A stretch of 64,000 nt of DNA from Bacteroides_D sp963546395 (GCA_963546395.1 CAUUMS010000001.1:195373-259372), one strand, 5' to 3'. Shown: positions 45,285 to 54,123, numbered from the stretch's first letter. Made by a program: numbers and translations. The notes: generated from the letters alone by a model not told the origin.

Positions 45285-46151
45285 CTACTGCCGCCAACTC
45301 GCCAGGGTGAGCACCTCTGCCTGCGGAAGCCACGTGGGTAGCAACCGCACCTCCGAGGCTCGGCAGGGGCAAATGTCTATGCCGCCACGCCGGGTGTATA
45401 GGCACGCCACCATGAGCTCATCGGGGCGCATGGCAACGTAAAGGTCACGATACACCATCTCGCAGATCTCTTCGTGAAAATGCCGCTCGTTGCGCAAACC
45501 CACCACGTACTCGAGCAACGACTTGACCTGCGGCACACGCTCGCCACGCATACGAACGAAAAGGTTCCCCCAGTCGGGTTGACCCGTCACGGGGCAATTA
45601 GAGCGCAGCAGCGAACTCGTGTAACGCACCTCCTGGCTGCTTTCTGCGGTGGTAAAAAGCAAATCGCTCCCCTCACGCCCATCGCCCATCGACTCATCGT
45701 CCCCGAGCAGGCCCTCGAGCGAAACGTAGCCCGAGAAGTCGTACCGCTCCGCGTACGCCTCATGCGCCACGCACTGCACATCGCACTCCAGCAGGGCCGA
45801 GAGATCTCCCTGCACCCGTTCACACAGCCTCTCTCTAGCCTCCGACACCGTGGCCCCCAACGCCTCGCCATTCATCGAATGCAGGTACAGTTTCAGCGAC
45901 TTGCTCTCCACAATGTACCGCGAATCGGCCGGGTAAACCATCTTCAGCACGCACACCACGGGCACCCCGCGGCTCGTCATGCAGCTCGCCTCGTAAGCAT
46001 GCCACGCATCCACCCCCACCATGGGCAGCTCGGCACCCTCCCACTGCGCTCGAGGTACACGTTGCAAGATATCCGGGGTGTAATGCTGCGGGTACTCCAC
46101 AGCCTTTCCCAGCATCAGCCCCTCTAGCCTACCCATCTCGTCACGGCTCAT
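45285..46151 (-). CDS. queF: NADPH-dependent 7-cyano-7-deazaguanine reductase
   Basis: A 288-residue bimodular QueF that reduces preQ0 to preQ1 in queuosine synthesis. The catalytic Cys is in LLRSNCPVTGQPDWG, the substrate-binding region is HFHEEIC, and the QueF motif is VESKSLKLYLHSMN. The long form with an extra N-terminal module (residues 1-110) is the type found in gamma-proteobacteria and Bacteroidetes. The start overlaps the upstream GT9 gene by 4 bases. Confidence 0.94.
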   Translation of the reverse strand: MSRDEMGRLEGLMLGKAVEYPQHYTPDILQRVPRAQWEGAELPMVGVDAWHAYEASCMTSRGVPVVCVLKMVYPADSRYIVESKSLKLYLHSMNGEALGATVSEARERLCERVQGDLSALLECDVQCVAHEAYAERYDFSGYVSLEGLLGDDESMGDGREGSDLLFTTAESSQEVRYTSSLLRSNCPVTGQPDWGNLFVRMRGERVPQVKSLLEYVVGLRNERHFHEEICEMVYRDLYVAMRPDELMVACLYTRRGGIDICPCRASEVRLLPTWLPQAEVLTLASWRQ

Positions 46152-47236
46152 CGCACCTCCTCCGATATGTATCCCTTGCGGTGCGCCACCATCATCACCC
46201 GCTCAGCAACAACTGAGGGGGGAATATCCATACAAGCAAAATCGCCCCGTGCGCAGGGACGATTCCCAAACACCGAGCAGGGCCGGCAGGGCAAATCGTC
46301 CCGCTGTACCACCGTGTCGGGCCGCTGTCCCCAGCCAAGGAATCCGGCTAACGGGTGCGTGGCCCCCCACACTGAAACCACCTCAACGCCAGCCCACGAG
46401 GCCAGGTGCATATTGGCCGAATCCATGGACAGCACGGCATCGAGCTGGTGCATGAGCGTCAACTCGCCAGACAGATCGAGGCCGAGCTGTGGCACCACCA
46501 CGCCACCCCCAAGCTCCTGGGCCCAACGGCTCAAGACATCCGCCTCTGCGCCACGGCTCCCGAACAGGAAGAGCTGGCACCCACGGCTCCGCAACATCTG
46601 CGCCACGGCAAACGACCGCTCCTGCGGATATATCTTCCCCCCGTGCTTGGCAAACGGAGCCATACCAACCCGTAGCGACTCGCCCTCACCGAGCGGCGGC
46701 ACTGATACCGCATGCGAGCCGACGACAAATCCCCCCAGCTGGCACGGCACCTCCACAGGGTAGCCCAAACGCCGCAGCACCTCCGCATAACGTTCCACGG
46801 AGTGAGCCTGCTGCACCATGCGCTTATTCTCCGCGCGCGTCAGCTCACGCTTACCCGCACGCCCCTTGTCGATGCGCGCGCACCGCAATCCGTGCGGCCA
46901 ACGTCTTAGGCGCAGGAAAAACGTCAGTAGCCACGTGCGCAGCACGCTATGCATGTCGGCCACCACGCCGGGCGCACCCGCCTTTAGCAAGTCGCCCGCC
47001 AGGTGCCACATCCCACCAAGGCCACGATGGCTACCCCGCAGCGCGGCACCCACAAAGTGCACCTGCGGGAATTGCCCCGCCAGGGCCGCGACGAAGGGCT
47101 GCGACACCAGGGTAATATGCAGCTGCGGATACCTATCTGTCAACGCCCGCAGCACGGGCAGCAACATCACCACATCGCCCAGCGCACTCAGGCGGATGAG
47201 CGTGATCCTCTCCCCCGCACCGTCGCCACGACGCAT
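46148..47236 (-). CDS. Glycosyltransferase family 9 protein (heptosyltransferase-like)
   Basis: A 362-residue GT-B glycosyltransferase. It starts with ITLIRLSALGDVVMLLPVLR, the typical GT9 N-terminus, and the C-terminal half has DAVLSMDSANMHLASWAGVE, then SVWGATHPLAGFLGWG, the donor-binding region of WaaC/WaaF-like enzymes. Near the end, CRPCSVFGNRPC is a Cys-rich stretch also seen in Bacteroidetes GT9 proteins. It probably adds a sugar to the LPS core. The gene lies 4 bases after a DUF4254 gene and overlaps queF. Confidence 0.9.
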   Translation of the reverse strand: MRRGDGAGERITLIRLSALGDVVMLLPVLRALTDRYPQLHITLVSQPFVAALAGQFPQVHFVGAALRGSHRGLGGMWHLAGDLLKAGAPGVVADMHSVLRTWLLTFFLRLRRWPHGLRCARIDKGRAGKRELTRAENKRMVQQAHSVERYAEVLRRLGYPVEVPCQLGGFVVGSHAVSVPPLGEGESLRVGMAPFAKHGGKIYPQERSFAVAQMLRSRGCQLFLFGSRGAEADVLSRWAQELGGGVVVPQLGLDLSGELTLMHQLDAVLSMDSANMHLASWAGVEVVSVWGATHPLAGFLGWGQRPDTVVQRDDLPCRPCSVFGNRPCARGDFACMDIPPSVVAERVMMVAHRKGYISEEVR

Positions 47237-47240
47237 GGGC

Positions 47241-47849
47241 CTACTGAGCCGTGCCCCGCAGCCGTGGGTTCAGCGTGGGGTCATTGTACATCTTCATCTG
47301 GCGGTAGACCTTCATCCGCTTTGAACCCTCCGCGTAGGCCGCCAGCAGCTCATCTAGAGCCGTGGACAGATCCGTCCGCTGCTCCAGCAGCACGTCGAGC
47401 TTAGCCTGACACCGGGCCCGGTGGGCCGTCTCCGCCGACAGGTCGGTGGCCTGACGCTGCATCATGTAGATCTTCACCGTCAGAATGGAGAGGCGATCCA
47501 CCGCCCAGGCCGGACTCTCGGTGTTGAGCGTCGCGTTCGCCTGCGGCTTCACATCTGCGTAACGCCCGAGAAAGTAGTCGTCAATCACCTCCACCACATC
47601 GGTACGCCGCTGGTTGGAGGCATCGATCCTGCGCTTGAGCACCAAGGCCTCCGCAGGCACAATGTTCGGATCGCGTATCAGATCCTCCAGATCCCACTGC
47701 GCATTGTCAATCCAGCACTTCTCATACAGCATCGCCTCGATGCTCCCGGGCTGATACGGCTCGGCCATGGGGGCATTCACATCGCCAAGACGGCGGTACT
47801 CCATGGTGGCCTCCCAGAAAATGCGATTACACAACGTGCTGAAAACCAT
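47241..47849 (-). CDS. DUF4254 protein
   Basis: A 202-residue, mainly helical protein. The segments LEDLIRDPNIVPAEALVLKR, then RIDASNQRRTDVVEVIDDYF and SPAWAVDRLSILTVKIYMM match the Bacteroidetes DUF4254 family, usually found beside a GT9 glycosyltransferase, as here (4-base gap). The function is unknown; the pairing suggests a role in LPS or surface glycan assembly. Confidence 0.88.
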   Translation of the reverse strand: MVFSTLCNRIFWEATMEYRRLGDVNAPMAEPYQPGSIEAMLYEKCWIDNAQWDLEDLIRDPNIVPAEALVLKRRIDASNQRRTDVVEVIDDYFLGRYADVKPQANATLNTESPAWAVDRLSILTVKIYMMQRQATDLSAETAHRARCQAKLDVLLEQRTDLSTALDELLAAYAEGSKRMKVYRQMKMYNDPTLNPRLRGTAQ

Positions 47850-47951
47850 AGCGTTCCCTTTAGGTATAGATCCGAATACTCACCACCGTGCGCCCTCACA
47901 GCGTCACGAGCCACCCCCGCCGTGCAACAGCTTCGGCTGGGACTCGCGCCC

Positions 47952-49811
47952 TTACATTGTCATCTTGCGGGGGCACAACATGCGCTCGGGTGAGAGGATC
48001 TCATCCAGCTGCGCCTTGGTGAGCCACCCCTTCTCCAGCACCAGGTCGTACACGCTGGCGTTCTTCTCCAGGGCCTCCTTGGCCACAATGGTCGAACGCT
48101 CGTAGCCGATAACGGGGTTCAACGCCGTGACGATGCCGATGCTATTGTACACCAGCTCGCGGCAGCGGTCGGCATTCGCCGTGATGCCATTGACGCAGCG
48201 ATGCTCGAGGGTGCGTAGCCCGTTCTCCAGCATCACCACCGACTCGAAGATGCTCTGCACCGCTACAGGCTCGAAGACGTTGAGCTCGAGCTGCCCGCCC
48301 TCAGCCGCCAGCGTCACCGTGAAGTCATTACCTATCACCTTGAAGGCCACCTGGTTTACCACCTCGGGGATGACCGGGTTCACCTTGCCCGGCATGATGC
48401 TAGAGCCTGGCTGACGGGGCGGGAGGTTGATCTCGCTGATGCCCGTCCGCGGACCCGAGGAGAGCAGTCGGAGATCGTTACAAATCTTCGACACCTTGGC
48501 AGCCAGCCGCTTAAGCGCTGAGGAGTAGGTGACAAAATCGCTGGTGTCCTGCGTGGCCTGCACCAGGTTATGAGCCAAATGCACCGGGTAGCCCGAGATG
48601 CGCTTGAGGTGCTCGGTGCACTTCTCCGCGTAGCCCGGCTCGGAGTTGATGCCCGTGCCGATGGCCGTGGCCCCCATGTTGATCTCCAGGAACAGCGACG
48701 CGGCCCGGTTGAGCGACTCGCTCTCGCCCTGAAGCATGTCGGCGTAGGCCTGGAACTCCTGACCTAGCGTCATGGGCACCGCATCCTGTAACTGCGTGCG
48801 CCCCATCTTGATCACATCCTTGAACTCCTGCGCCTTCTGCGCAAAGGCCCGCGCCAGGCTATCTACCACCTCCGTCAACTTCGTGTTGATCATGTAGATG
48901 CCCAGCTTCATCGCCGTGGGGTAGGCATCATTGGTGGACTGCGATAGGTTGACGTGGTTATTGGGGTGGCAGAACTCGTACTCGCCGCGCTTGTGCCCCA
49001 TGATCTCCAACGCGCGGTTGGCAATCACCTCGTTCGCATTCATGTTGGTGGAGGTACCCGCGCCGCCCTGCACCATGTCCACCACGAAGTGCTGATGCAG
49101 CTTGCCGTTACGCAGCTCGTGGCACGCCGTGACGATGGCATCGCGCAGGTCGGTACCCAGCAGCCCGAGGTCGTGATTGGCCTCGGCGGCCGCCTCCTTC
49201 ACCATGGCGAGACCGTGCACGATGGTGGGGTAGAAGTTGATGGTCACGCCCGAGATAGAGAAGTTCTCCGTGGCGCGGAGGGTCTGCACCCCGTAGTAGC
49301 TCTCGGCCGGCACGTTGCGCTCACCCAGTAGGTCGTGCTCGGTGCGCGTGTTGCCCGAGAAGTACTGCGCCCCCGTGTGCGTGCGGTGCATATTGGACTG
49401 CCCCATGCGCATGGACATCACCTGCATGATGCGCGAGAACACCTTAATGGTGGCATCAGCATCCTGCTGAAAGAACTCCTTCCCGATGACCAGCACCGAG
49501 GTAGGCACCAAGGCGCGCGCTGAGGTGGAGTGCATGGATCCTGGCTCCAGGGAGCCCTCGCCCAGAAAATCGCCCGTGTGGAACTGGGCCAGCTTGCTCT
49601 CGGCCCCGTAGGGGCTGCTCTTGAAGAGCTCCACCTCGCCATCGAGGATGACGAAGAACTCCTCACGCGGCCCGTTCTCCCAAAACAGCAGGTCGCCCGT
49701 TGCAAAGGAGACCTCACGGACACTCGCGGCCAACGCATCCAGCTGGCGTGCATTCAAGTCGCGAAATAGGCTAATGCCTTTCAGAAACTCAATCGTTTGC
49801 TGCCGATCCAT
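47952..49811 (-). CDS. aspA: Aspartate ammonia-lyase with N-terminal cyclic-nucleotide-binding domain
   Basis: A 619-residue fusion. Residues 1-130 read as a cyclic-nucleotide-binding domain (SLFRDLNARQLDALAASVRE, then FWENGPREEFFVILDGEVEL and GDFLGEGSLEPGSMHSTSA). Residues from about 155 are a full aspartase: TEHDLLGERNVPAESYYGVQ, LSQSTNDAYPTAMKLGIY, and the superfamily signature GSSIMPGKVNPV near residue 470. It converts aspartate to fumarate and ammonia, feeding fumarate respiration. The regulatory domain is in the same open frame with no internal stop. It has a single gene context between DUF4254 and the chemoreceptor. Confidence 0.93.
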   Translation of the reverse strand: MDRQQTIEFLKGISLFRDLNARQLDALAASVREVSFATGDLLFWENGPREEFFVILDGEVELFKSSPYGAESKLAQFHTGDFLGEGSLEPGSMHSTSARALVPTSVLVIGKEFFQQDADATIKVFSRIMQVMSMRMGQSNMHRTHTGAQYFSGNTRTEHDLLGERNVPAESYYGVQTLRATENFSISGVTINFYPTIVHGLAMVKEAAAEANHDLGLLGTDLRDAIVTACHELRNGKLHQHFVVDMVQGGAGTSTNMNANEVIANRALEIMGHKRGEYEFCHPNNHVNLSQSTNDAYPTAMKLGIYMINTKLTEVVDSLARAFAQKAQEFKDVIKMGRTQLQDAVPMTLGQEFQAYADMLQGESESLNRAASLFLEINMGATAIGTGINSEPGYAEKCTEHLKRISGYPVHLAHNLVQATQDTSDFVTYSSALKRLAAKVSKICNDLRLLSSGPRTGISEINLPPRQPGSSIMPGKVNPVIPEVVNQVAFKVIGNDFTVTLAAEGGQLELNVFEPVAVQSIFESVVMLENGLRTLEHRCVNGITANADRCRELVYNSIGIVTALNPVIGYERSTIVAKEALEKNASVYDLVLEKGWLTKAQLDEILSPERMLCPRKMTM

Positions 49812-49871
49812 GGCTATCCCAAGTTATTCGGGGCGATGCGCCCGTCGCATCCCCGCCACCACTAATTCCCG

Positions 49872-49879
49872 CGAAGGTA
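49872..49879 (-). promoter_or_regulatory. Possible variant -7 box for aspA
   Basis: Minus-strand TACCTTCG, one base off TAnnTTTG, 61 bases before the ATG. Same variant as before ftsY. Confidence 0.3.
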
Positions 49880-49990
49880 GCCAATATACCTCAACTTACC
49901 ATCCCGGGCTGCGGCAGAAAGCCCCCCGCATTCGCACCCCATTCGTCCAACGCCCCGAGTGGCGCTCGCTCGCCCCACACCCCGGAGCCA

Positions 49991-50040
49991 CGAGGCACCA
50001 AAGCCCAATTTCCCCACCCAAATAGGGAGTTGGTACGTCG
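49991..50040. repeat. 50-bp palindromic repeat, copy 1 (degenerate)
   Basis: Lies in the gap between the chemoreceptor stop and the aspA start. It aligns to copy 2 (63703-63752) over the full 50 bases with no gaps and 41 identical positions. Outer arms would pair imperfectly. The central CCCAATTTCCCC and AAATAGGGAGTTG segments are fully conserved between the copies. Confidence 0.75.
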
Positions 50041-50078
50041 ATGGTACGCCGTGGGCTCCGTGCGAGTATGGTGAGTGG

Positions 50079-51788
50079 TTACGACACGCGGAAGAAGCTC
50101 GTGGCCTCGCGCAGGGCATTCGACTGGGCATCGAGCTCCTCGGCGTTGGAGGAGAGCTCCTCGGCCGCAGCGGCATTCTGCTGCACCACGGTGTTCAGCT
50201 GCTGCACGGCCTGATGCACCTGCTGCGCCACCATGTGCTGCTGGTGGGTGGAGGCTGCGATCTCCTCCATGATGGCCGCCGTTTTCTCCACATGGGGCAG
50301 GAAGCGCTTCAGATCCTCACCCGCACTGTCGGAGATGGCCTGGTTTTCACGGGCCAGGGTGATGATTTCGGTGGCCGTTTCCTTGCTCCGATCCGCCAGC
50401 CGACGCACCTCGGCCGCCACCACGGCAAACCCCTTGCCATGCTCCCCGGCACGCGCGGCCTCCACAGCCGCATTGAGCGCCAGGATGTTGGTGCGGAACG
50501 CTATGGATTCCACCTCGCTCAGCAGGGAGAGCACCTTGTGGTAGGCGCTACGGCTCTTGTCGGCAGAAGCGAGCACCGAATGCACTCCCTCGCGCGCCGC
50601 GCTGGCCCACACTTCCGCCTCGCTCACCCGGTTGACGTTGATATCCATCCCCTCCATCATACCCTCGATGGAGCTGGTCATCTCCTCTGCGCTTGCGGCC
50701 TGCTCCGCGGCCCCCTCAGCTAGGCTGTTGGAGACAGATTCCAGCTGGCCGCTGGCTGAAGCCACATGGTTGGCCCCCTCCAGGATACGCCCGATGGCCT
50801 CGCGCACCTTGGCCAGCATCACGTTGATGGCGTTGGCCAAATCGCCTATCTCATCATGCACCCGCAAGTCTTCCTCGGGCACCACAATGGAGAAGTCGCC
50901 TCCGGCTGCCAGCTGTGCCACACGGACACCCTTGGCCATCATGCCCCCGATGTAACGTCCCATGAGCCAGGCCATCAGCATCCCAAGGATTAGGATGAAG
51001 AGGGTGGTACCCCCCGCGCACATGAAGGTTTTCACCTGGGCCGCATCGCACAGATCGTAGGCTATGGCCTCGGTGCGATGCGCGTAGGACACCAGCTCGG
51101 CCTCGAGTGCCTCGCCACGAGTCACCACGGCCTGTATGTCCTTGGCCGTCTGCTGCAAGCGCAACAGGGCTCGCCGCATGGCCTCCATGAGATCGGCAAA
51201 TGCGGGCGGCACGGCCGTGTCCTCCACCGCGGTAAGCTGCGCAAGGGCATCCTCCAGATGCTTCGCATCCATCGTCTCCAGGAATTGGAATCCGCTGATG
51301 ATGGAGTGGCTCATGGCCCCGGCCACCACGGGGGGCACGCTCTCGGCTTGCGCCAGATCGCCGGTGACCCGCAACGCCAAGGCGCGAAACTCGGCCTCGC
51401 ACGCACGCTGGGCCTGCGCCTCTTTCCGCGCGCTGGCCAGCAACGACGTGTACTCGGTAAATCCGCGCTCGGTGGCCTGCCACACCCGGGAGAACTCCTC
51501 CCCGAGATCTAGCTCGCCGGCCTTTTTGATGATGACGCTGGCCGAATCGGCGTAGGCGAGCGCCTCGGCGAGCTCCTGCTCGTCGTACTCCTCGAGGTAC
51601 AAGCGCGCATGGTTACCCACGGCCGAGAAGTGGGAGCCCACCCGATTGGCTCCGCGCTCGATCCGCACGCACTTGAGCAGCCAGAGCATTTCGACGGTCA
51701 GGAAAATGCCCCCCAGCACCAGGAAGAGTAGTATGGTGCCAAACCCCAGGTAGAGCTTACCCCGAATACGCAGATTAGAAAGCATCAT
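50079..51788 (-). CDS. Methyl-accepting chemotaxis-type receptor
   Basis: A 569-residue transmembrane receptor. A first helix (LYLGFGTILLFLVLGGIFLT) is followed by a helical periplasmic domain of about 220 residues, a second helix (LFILILGMLMAWLMG), a HAMP domain, and a cytoplasmic coiled coil. The signalling tip ESIAFRTNILALNAAVEAAR, then AGEHGKGFAVVAAEV is the canonical region that binds CheA and CheW. No che genes are in the window. The ATG at 51788 or 51785 is chosen since the preceding in-frame codons add a non-receptor extension. Confidence 0.92.
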   Translation of the reverse strand: MMLSNLRIRGKLYLGFGTILLFLVLGGIFLTVEMLWLLKCVRIERGANRVGSHFSAVGNHARLYLEEYDEQELAEALAYADSASVIIKKAGELDLGEEFSRVWQATERGFTEYTSLLASARKEAQAQRACEAEFRALALRVTGDLAQAESVPPVVAGAMSHSIISGFQFLETMDAKHLEDALAQLTAVEDTAVPPAFADLMEAMRRALLRLQQTAKDIQAVVTRGEALEAELVSYAHRTEAIAYDLCDAAQVKTFMCAGGTTLFILILGMLMAWLMGRYIGGMMAKGVRVAQLAAGGDFSIVVPEEDLRVHDEIGDLANAINVMLAKVREAIGRILEGANHVASASGQLESVSNSLAEGAAEQAASAEEMTSSIEGMMEGMDINVNRVSEAEVWASAAREGVHSVLASADKSRSAYHKVLSLLSEVESIAFRTNILALNAAVEAARAGEHGKGFAVVAAEVRRLADRSKETATEIITLARENQAISDSAGEDLKRFLPHVEKTAAIMEEIAASTHQQHMVAQQVHQAVQQLNTVVQQNAAAAEELSSNAEELDAQSNALREATSFFRVS

Positions 51789-51952
51789 GTCGGTTGTGTT
51801 TGATTGACTGAACTCACCACCCCTCGGTGCCTCGAACCACCAAGGCTCATTGTTTAGCTGACGAATCCACTGGCCATCCTCGCTGATGCAATGCGGGCTG
51901 CACGGCAAATGGGACACCGGCTTTCGAGCACTACAGCGCAGGTTTTACATAG

Positions 51953-51960
51953 CAAAGGTA
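51953..51960 (-). promoter_or_regulatory. Putative -7 box for the chemoreceptor gene
   Basis: Minus-strand TACCTTTG, full TAnnTTTG match, 165 bases before the ATG. Confidence 0.4.
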
Positions 51961-52172
51961 AGCACCTGTCGTACACGATAAACCACCGAAATCGCTGCAA
52001 GTTGATTTGCTGGTTGTGTTTTATGGATGCATCTTTTGGTATAAGCATGATGCGGCGAGCCCGTGCCCCCTGTGGGATGATCGGCAAAATTCTATCCGAC
52101 ATTGGAAACATTTGCCACATTTCGCACGTAGCGATGTGCCAAGGGCGGCAAATCGCCTGCATGCGGATGGCT

Positions 52173-52192
52173 CCGCGCAGCGCGCTGCGCGG
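52173..52192. repeat. 20-bp perfect GC palindrome
   Basis: A gapless inverted repeat, CCGCGCAGCG and its complement. It is one of three adjacent hairpins here. Confidence 0.5.
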
Positions 52193-52196
52193 GGTT

Positions 52197-52229
52197 GCGC
52201 CCCGAGGGGCCTGCATGCCCTCGGGGCGC
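52197..52229. repeat. 12-bp stem hairpin
   Basis: GCGCCCCGAGGG (52197-52208) pairs perfectly with CCCTCGGGGCGC (52218-52229) around a 9-base loop. It follows the previous palindrome by 4 bases and precedes the terminator hairpin by 5. Confidence 0.5.
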
Positions 52230-52277
52230 AAAAAGGGCCCAGCGGCTGCCGGTATTCAACCGGCAGCCGCTGGGCCC
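52230..52277 (-). terminator. Intrinsic terminator of the thioredoxin-like gene
   Basis: A perfect 19-bp stem (52235-52253 with 52259-52277) with a 5-base loop lies 22 bases after the stop. On the minus strand it is followed by TTTTT. This is the strongest terminator in the window. Confidence 0.88.
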
Positions 52278-52299
52278 ACGCAAGGAGTAGGTGCCTCGC

Positions 52300-53751
52300 C
52301 TACTTCTTACGAGCCTTGAACAAGTCCTCTAGCACTGGCCCTAAATGCTCCACGCCGATGCGCTTGATGAAGATCTTATGCTCCTCATCGAGCACGTAGA
52401 TGACGGGCGTGCTGTAGATGTCATAGTTGTCGCTGAACTTGGACTTGCGGTAGGGATCCCAGACGTTGATCCACCGCTGCAGCTTGTGCTCCTCCACGTA
52501 CTTCTGCCAGGCGGGGCCATCGCCCTGCGTCATGAAGGCCACCACCAAAAGCCCCTTGGGCTCGTAAATCTTGGCCACGGAGTCGATCTTGGGGATCGCC
52601 GCCTTGCAGTGGCTACATGAGGGTTCCCAGAATACGATGACGGTGGCTGGCGCCTTGCTCTTGGAGAGCTGGAAGGTGCCGCCCGTGAGCCGCTCGACCG
52701 TGAAGTCGGGAGCTACCTTCCCGAGGAGATTGGGCTTGAGGGCGTCGACGCGCTTCTGGATCTTACCCCGCAAATCGTCGTCTATCCAATCGGCCCGCCC
52801 GCTGAGATAATAACGCTCGGCCAAATGCACGAAGACGGCATCCATCCCTATAATCTCGGAGGTCTGGTACTTGGTGAAGAGATGCGAGAGGTACACACGG
52901 AAGGCATCAGGCGACTGGGCTGCGCGATCGAGAATGCGGTCGCAGTAGCGATTGATGGTGTCGGGCAGCTGCAATAGCACCTTATCGAGGTAGTGATCGA
53001 CCTTGCTCATGGTGGTGGGGGTGCGCAGCAGGGGTACGTAGGCCAGATCGACGTTGTCGAGATGGTGCTCGATGTTGTACCGATAGGAGTGCATCCAGCG
53101 GGCCGAATCACGGTTCTTGATGGATGCGGGGGGCTCGTAATCGGGTATCTCTACGGGGATGGTGGATTGGCAGAACTTCCCAAGCAAATCGTCGGCATGC
53201 TCAGCAAGCACCCGCTTCTGGTAGCTACGCACCTGCTCGTCGAGCGACTTGCCGAGCTCGCACGCCTTGGTGTAAGATGCGCTGCTCTCGGGCTTGTCGG
53301 GTTTCTCGGCCCGCGCCGTGCTGTCGAGCTGCATCACCCGACGGTTCTCGGACTGCATGCGGGACATGAATCGCTGGTACTCCAGGAAGTCGGCAGAGAG
53401 CTTGGAGCCCTTGATGGTGGCCGATTGCAGCAGATCCTTAGGGTCGACCGTGATGGAGAGGTTCTGCTCGGGGCCCAGCATCACGTCGAGGATCTGGTAA
53501 CCTGGGAGCATGATGAAGTAGAGCCCCTGAGCCCAGATGGAATCGTTGTGGAATGTGGCGTGCCCCTTGGCATCCATCCAGGCGGAGTCGGCCACGTAGC
53601 GGCCATCGGTGAAGTAATAGCCCAGCACCAGGGCCGAATCGGCAAGCCCCTTCACCTGCACCTGGATGTTGCTCTGGGCCCGAACGGGGGCAAGGGACAC
53701 TAGCGAAACGAGGATGGCGAGCAGCAGGCCCACCCGAAAAAGATTGCGCAT
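52300..53751 (-). CDS. Secreted thioredoxin-like protein (DUF4369/DUF5106-type architecture)
   Basis: A 483-residue exported protein with signal peptide (MRNLFRVGLLLAILVSLVSL to VRAQ). The N-terminal 110 residues match the DUF4369-like beta domain seen before Bacteroidetes thioredoxins (VKGLADSALVLGYYFTDGRY); a helical DUF5106-like middle (about 140-330) follows. The C-terminal TlpA/ResA-like thioredoxin fold has VIVFWEPSCSHCKAAIPKID with the redox C-S-H-C. It likely acts in disulfide reduction or cytochrome maturation in the periplasm. It stands alone with its own promoter box and terminator. Confidence 0.88.
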   Translation of the reverse strand: MRNLFRVGLLLAILVSLVSLAPVRAQSNIQVQVKGLADSALVLGYYFTDGRYVADSAWMDAKGHATFHNDSIWAQGLYFIMLPGYQILDVMLGPEQNLSITVDPKDLLQSATIKGSKLSADFLEYQRFMSRMQSENRRVMQLDSTARAEKPDKPESSASYTKACELGKSLDEQVRSYQKRVLAEHADDLLGKFCQSTIPVEIPDYEPPASIKNRDSARWMHSYRYNIEHHLDNVDLAYVPLLRTPTTMSKVDHYLDKVLLQLPDTINRYCDRILDRAAQSPDAFRVYLSHLFTKYQTSEIIGMDAVFVHLAERYYLSGRADWIDDDLRGKIQKRVDALKPNLLGKVAPDFTVERLTGGTFQLSKSKAPATVIVFWEPSCSHCKAAIPKIDSVAKIYEPKGLLVVAFMTQGDGPAWQKYVEEHKLQRWINVWDPYRKSKFSDNYDIYSTPVIYVLDEEHKIFIKRIGVEHLGPVLEDLFKARKK

Positions 53752-53867
53752 AACGGTTTACAAACGCTTATAGCCATTAATATAGGCGGGGGATGCACAG
53801 CCTTCTGCCCCCGCACGATCCACAGGGCGGGCCCACCACGACGATCGGGACGACCCTGCGTAAGAGG

Positions 53868-53875
53868 CAAAGGTA
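53868..53875 (-). promoter_or_regulatory. Putative -7 box for the thioredoxin-like gene
   Basis: Minus-strand TACCTTTG, full consensus match, 117 bases before the ATG. Confidence 0.45.
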
Positions 53876-54038
53876 ACCGAAAATCGATAGAAGTCGTCGC
53901 CCATAACATCTAAACAATCGACGACTCACAGGGTTTACATCGCCACGATACAAGCTGACAAATTGGGGTGTCACGGCCACCGAGGCCCATAGGGGGCAGG
54001 CCTCTTGCTCTGCCCTCACGGCTGTGACCCGAAATGGC

Positions 54039-54046
54039 TACCTTTG
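54039..54046 (+). promoter_or_regulatory. Putative -7 box for the ABC-F gene
   Basis: TACCTTTG, full consensus match, 78 bases before the ATG at 54124. Confidence 0.5.
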
Positions 54047-54123
54047 CGAGGTTGTGTATACTTGCCTGGAGGCCGTCTGCCACTCGTGGCTATGAGGTCT
54101 CCGCGGGCTGGGGATGATGGGCT

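Larger units (their letters stand above)
51789..52299. other. Long intergenic region with hairpin cluster
   Basis: About 510 bases between the receptor start and the thioredoxin-like gene stop, both minus strand. It holds a -7 box near 51953 and three strong hairpins at 52173-52277; the last is the terminator of the thioredoxin-like gene. No gene is evident between 51961 and 52172. Confidence 0.5.
53752..54123. other. Divergent promoter region
   Basis: A 372-base gap between the thioredoxin-like gene (minus) and the ABC-F gene (plus). A -7 box for each direction is seen (53868-53875 minus; 54039-54046 plus). No gene is evident. Confidence 0.5.

Noticed and set aside
49862..50176. Small minus-strand frame sharing a Y-Q-L-P-I...G-K-L-G peptide with another at 63.6-63.9 kb
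   Set aside because: The shared peptide is explained by the palindromic repeat itself; the rest of the two translations is unrelated, so neither is treated as a gene.
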